Part shown: positions 61,393 through 64,000 of the stretch, piece by piece | Layout: every line of letters begins with the position of its first letter | How positions within the stretch are numbered: the first letter of the stretch is position 1 | Assembly: GCA_035308905.1 (NCBI GenBank) | Contig: DATGFS010000022.1 | Coordinates: 124,001-188,000 of the forward strand | Length of the DNA: 64,000 nucleotides | Reading direction: 5' to 3' | DNA from: a bacterium | GTDB taxonomy: Bacteria; Sysuimicrobiota; Sysuimicrobiia; Sysuimicrobiales; Segetimicrobiaceae | Made by a program: the position numbers and the translations under genes | Notes under the pieces: generated by a model | Seen by the model: the letters and a program-made list of their open reading frames with translations, nothing else | Databases searched by the model: none | What the model was told of the DNA's origin: nothing

Positions 61393-62732
61393 AGTACATC
61401 CCGGCCACCCCCGCCGAGCGGGAACGCATGCTGCGCAGCGCCGGCGTGCGCCGCGTGGAGGACCTGTTCGCCGACATTCCTGCCGACGTGCGGCTCACCC
61501 GGCCGCTCGACCTGCCGCCGGCGATGCCGGATCCCGACCTGCTGGCCCACATGAGCGCCCTCGCCGGCCGGAACGTGGACTGCGACCGGCTTGCGTGCTT
61601 CCTCGGCGCCGGCGCCTACGACCACTTCGTGCCGAGCACGGTGGCGCATCTTGCGCTGAAGCCGGAGTTTCTCACCGCCTACACGCCCTACCAGGCCGAG
61701 CTGATGCAGGGCGAGCTGCAGGCGATCTACGAGTACCAGACGATGATGTGCGAATTGCTCGCGATGGACGTCGCGAACGCCTCGATGTACGACGGCGCGA
61801 GCGCGACCGGCGAGGCCGCGGCGATGGCCGCGGACGTGACCAAGCGCAGCGAGGTCCTGATCTCGAGCGCGCTCCACCCGGAGTACCGCCAGGTCCTGCG
61901 CACCTACACAACCCATCTGCCGATCACGGTGCGGGATCTCCCGGCGCGGGACGGCGTGACCTCGCCCGACGCCGTGCGCGAGGCGGTCACCGACGACACC
62001 GCGGCGGTGATCGTGCAGTCGCCGAACTTCTTCGGGTGCATCGAGGACGGGCAGGCGCTTGCCCAGGCCGCCCACGACCGCGGGGCCCTGCTCGTCGTGG
62101 CGATCGCGGAGCCGCTGAGCCTCGGCCTGATCAAGCCGCCGGGCGAGTACGGCGCGGACATCGTGACCGGCGAAGGCCAGCCGCTCGGCAACGCGCTCAA
62201 CTACGGCGGCCCGTATCTCGGCATCATGGCGACCCGGCAGGAGTTCGTGCGCCGGATCCCGGGCCGGCTCGTCGGCCGCACCGTCGACACCGAGGGTCGG
62301 CCCGGGTACGTGCTGACGCTGCAGACGCGGGAGCAGCACATCCGCCGCGCCAAGGCCACGAGCAACATCTGCACGAACGAGGCGCTCAACGCGCTCGTCG
62401 CCTCGGTGTACCTCGCCACGCTCGGCCGGCAGGGCGTCCGCGACGTCGCCGAACTGAACGCGCGCAAGGCCCACTACCTGCGCGAGCGCATCGCGCAGGT
62501 GCCCGGCTACAGCCTGCCGTTTGCGGCACCGGTGTTCAACGAGTTCGTCGTGCGCTGCCCGGTGGCGCCGGCGGAGATCAACAAGCGCCTCCTCGAGCAC
62601 GGCATCCTGGGCGGGCTGCCGCTCGGCCGCTTCTATCCGGATCTTGCCGACTGCTGGCTCCTCTGCGTCACGGAACGGCGGTCGCGGGAAGAGATCGACC
62701 GGCTGGTCGGGCATCTGGAGACGGTCCAATGA
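61389..62732 (+). CDS. gcvPA: Glycine dehydrogenase (decarboxylating) subunit 1
   Basis: N-terminal half of the two-subunit glycine decarboxylase, 447 residues. Recognisable elements are [74 protein letters not shown] and the C-terminal [22 protein letters not shown]. It binds no PLP itself. It starts with GTG overlapping gcvH, and its stop overlaps gcvPB. Confidence 0.97.
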   Translation: MKYIPATPAERERMLRSAGVRRVEDLFADIPADVRLTRPLDLPPAMPDPDLLAHMSALAGRNVDCDRLACFLGAGAYDHFVPSTVAHLALKPEFLTAYTPYQAELMQGELQAIYEYQTMMCELLAMDVANASMYDGASATGEAAAMAADVTKRSEVLISSALHPEYRQVLRTYTTHLPITVRDLPARDGVTSPDAVREAVTDDTAAVIVQSPNFFGCIEDGQALAQAAHDRGALLVVAIAEPLSLGLIKPPGEYGADIVTGEGQPLGNALNYGGPYLGIMATRQEFVRRIPGRLVGRTVDTEGRPGYVLTLQTREQHIRRAKATSNICTNEALNALVASVYLATLGRQGVRDVAELNARKAHYLRERIAQVPGYSLPFAAPVFNEFVVRCPVAPAEINKRLLEHGILGGLPLGRFYPDLADCWLLCVTERRSREEIDRLVGHLETVQ

Positions 62733-64000
62733 CCCCGCGCGACCGCGGAGAGGGCCAGACCGCAACCGCGACGCGGCGGGACCTTCGCCGCCAGCCCCTG
62801 CCGGTGATTTTCGAGCGCGGAGCCCGGGGCCGCGTCGGCTACAGCCTTCCGGCGAGCGACGTGCCGGACGTGCCGATCGACCAGATCGCCCCCGACGCCG
62901 TGCGGCGGACGGCCGAGCCCGCGCTGCCGGAAGTCAGCGAACTGGACGTGGTGCGCCACTACACCGCGCTCGGCCGCCGGAACTTCTCGATCGACGAGGG
63001 ATTCTATCCGCTCGGCTCGTGCACGATGAAGTACAACCCGAAGATCAACGAGGACACCGCGCGGCAGGCCGGCTTCGCGCGCCTGCACCCGTACGCGCCG
63101 GAAGAGCTGGCGCAGGGTGCCCTCGCGCTCCTCTGGGAGCTCGAGCGGATGACGGCCGAGATCACGGGCATGGACCGGGTGACGTTCCAGCCGGCGGCCG
63201 GCGCGCACGGCGAGCTGACCTCGCTCCTCATGATCAGCAAGTATTTCGAGGAGAAGGGCGAGCGGCGCACGACCGTCGTCGTGCCCGACTCCGCCCACGG
63301 GACCAACCCGGCGTCCGCGGCGCAGTGCGGCTACCGGGTCGTCGAGGTCAAGAGCGACGCGCGCGGCAACATCGACCTGGAGGCCCTCAAGAGCGTGCTG
63401 TCACCCGACGTCGCGGCGCTCATGCTCACCAATCCGAACACGCTCGGCCTCTTCGAGGAGCAGATCCAGGAAGTCGCACGCGCGGTGCACGGCGTCGGCG
63501 CGCAACTGTACCTCGACGGCGCCAACTTCAACGCGATCCTCGGCGTGACGAGGCCCGGCGATCAAGGCTTCGACGTGATGCATCTGAATTTGCACAAGAC
63601 GTTCACCACGCCGCACGGCGGCGGCGGGCCCGGAGCCGGCGCGGTCGGCGTGCGGGCGCACCTCGCGCCGTATCTGCCGGTGCCGACCGTCGAGCGCGAC
63701 GGCCAGCGCTTCGTCCTCGACTATAACCGGCCGAAGACGATCGGCAAGATGCGCGCGTTCTACGGCAATTTCGGCAACCTGGTGCGCGCGTACACGTACA
63801 TGCGGACGATGGGCGCCGCGGGCCTGCGCGAGGCGGCGGAGATGGCGGTCCTCAATGCCAACTATCTCTTGAGCCGGCTGCGCGGCGCGTTCGACCTGCC
63901 GTACGACCGCGTGTGCAAACACGAGTTCGTGCTCTCCGGACGCCGGCAGCGCGACCGCTACCACGTCTCGACGAAGGACATGGCCAAGCGCCTGCTCGAC
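62729..64000 (+). CDS. gcvPB: Glycine dehydrogenase (decarboxylating) subunit 2, partial
   Basis: PLP-carrying half of glycine decarboxylase. The Schiff-base lysine is K290 in [35 protein letters not shown] and [19 protein letters not shown] are conserved. The reading frame is still open at the window end after 424 codons, so the C-terminus (about 60 residues) is missing. ATG overlaps the gcvPA stop by four bases. Confidence 0.97.
   Translation, partial: MTPRDRGEGQTATATRRDLRRQPLPVIFERGARGRVGYSLPASDVPDVPIDQIAPDAVRRTAEPALPEVSELDVVRHYTALGRRNFSIDEGFYPLGSCTMKYNPKINEDTARQAGFARLHPYAPEELAQGALALLWELERMTAEITGMDRVTFQPAAGAHGELTSLLMISKYFEEKGERRTTVVVPDSAHGTNPASAAQCGYRVVEVKSDARGNIDLEALKSVLSPDVAALMLTNPNTLGLFEEQIQEVARAVHGVGAQLYLDGANFNAILGVTRPGDQGFDVMHLNLHKTFTTPHGGGGPGAGAVGVRAHLAPYLPVPTVERDGQRFVLDYNRPKTIGKMRAFYGNFGNLVRAYTYMRTMGAAGLREAAEMAVLNANYLLSRLRGAFDLPYDRVCKHEFVLSGRRQRDRYHVSTKDMAKRLLD

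Overview
The window is bacterial chromosomal DNA with a GC-rich, GTG-start-rich backbone. That backbone is interrupted by two blocks of different composition and gene content. The lineage cannot be fixed from sequence alone. A Met-specific T-box leader before metG, two-subunit glycine decarboxylase genes, frequent ATGA/GTGA gene overlaps and AtuA/DUF4387 genes fit a high-GC non-proteobacterial (Terrabacteria-type) lineage that is probably not a classical actinomycete. This placement is inference.

Backbone, left (1-17.6 kb). CGNR regulator, TauE-type permease and rsmI are followed by an aspartate-family operon: a DUF2007-DapA fusion, hom, thrC, thrB and lysC. Convergent to it is a PAS-GAF protein with two HD-GYP domains. 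Next is a GntR-controlled operon (AtuA, DUF4387, C45 peptidase, family-5 solute-binding protein, two DppB/C permeases). The solute-binding protein is circularly permuted: its usual C-terminal third sits directly behind the signal peptide.

Island 1 (about 17.7-35.9 kb). It is bracketed by two imperfect direct repeats of about 105 bp, each ending in a degenerate tRNA 3' end (tRNA-Thr-like), as expected of an integrated element whose recombinase is lost. The left part (18-22.4 kb) is AT-richer: VOC protein, dihaem cytochrome, TfoX-like protein, muconolactone-isomerase-like protein, Tat-exported protein and a decayed IS3 orfA. The right part is a tightly packed nine-gene operon that opens with the complete five-gene enediyne warhead cassette in the order UNBL, UNBV, UNBU, PKSE, TEBC. 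It continues with an AraC regulator, a His-rich membrane protein, an amidohydrolase and a VOC protein. No glycosyltransferases, halogenases or other tailoring genes are present, so this is a minimal enediyne-type locus.

Backbone, middle (36.1-40.8 kb). An amidohydrolase, a strong promoter plus T-box leader with terminator, metG, and two tandem paralogous exported proteins of unknown function.

Island 2 (about 40.8-58.6 kb), AT-richer. This is a defence-type accessory region: lipoprotein, remnant of a helicase/nuclease, RusA-like protein, proteasome-like Ntn-hydrolase fused to beta-rich domains, SIR2-like NAD-binding protein, AlbA_2 (Schlafen-type) protein, RES-domain protein with zinc ribbon, HEYGH zincin peptidase, single-chain restriction-modification enzyme, DUF3800 protein and several small proteins.

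Backbone, right (58.7-64 kb). DUF4446 protein (non-standard start), phosphoribosyltransferase, and the glycine cleavage operon gcvT-gcvH-gcvPA-gcvPB, the last running off the window end.

No rRNA, intact tRNA or CRISPR array was seen.
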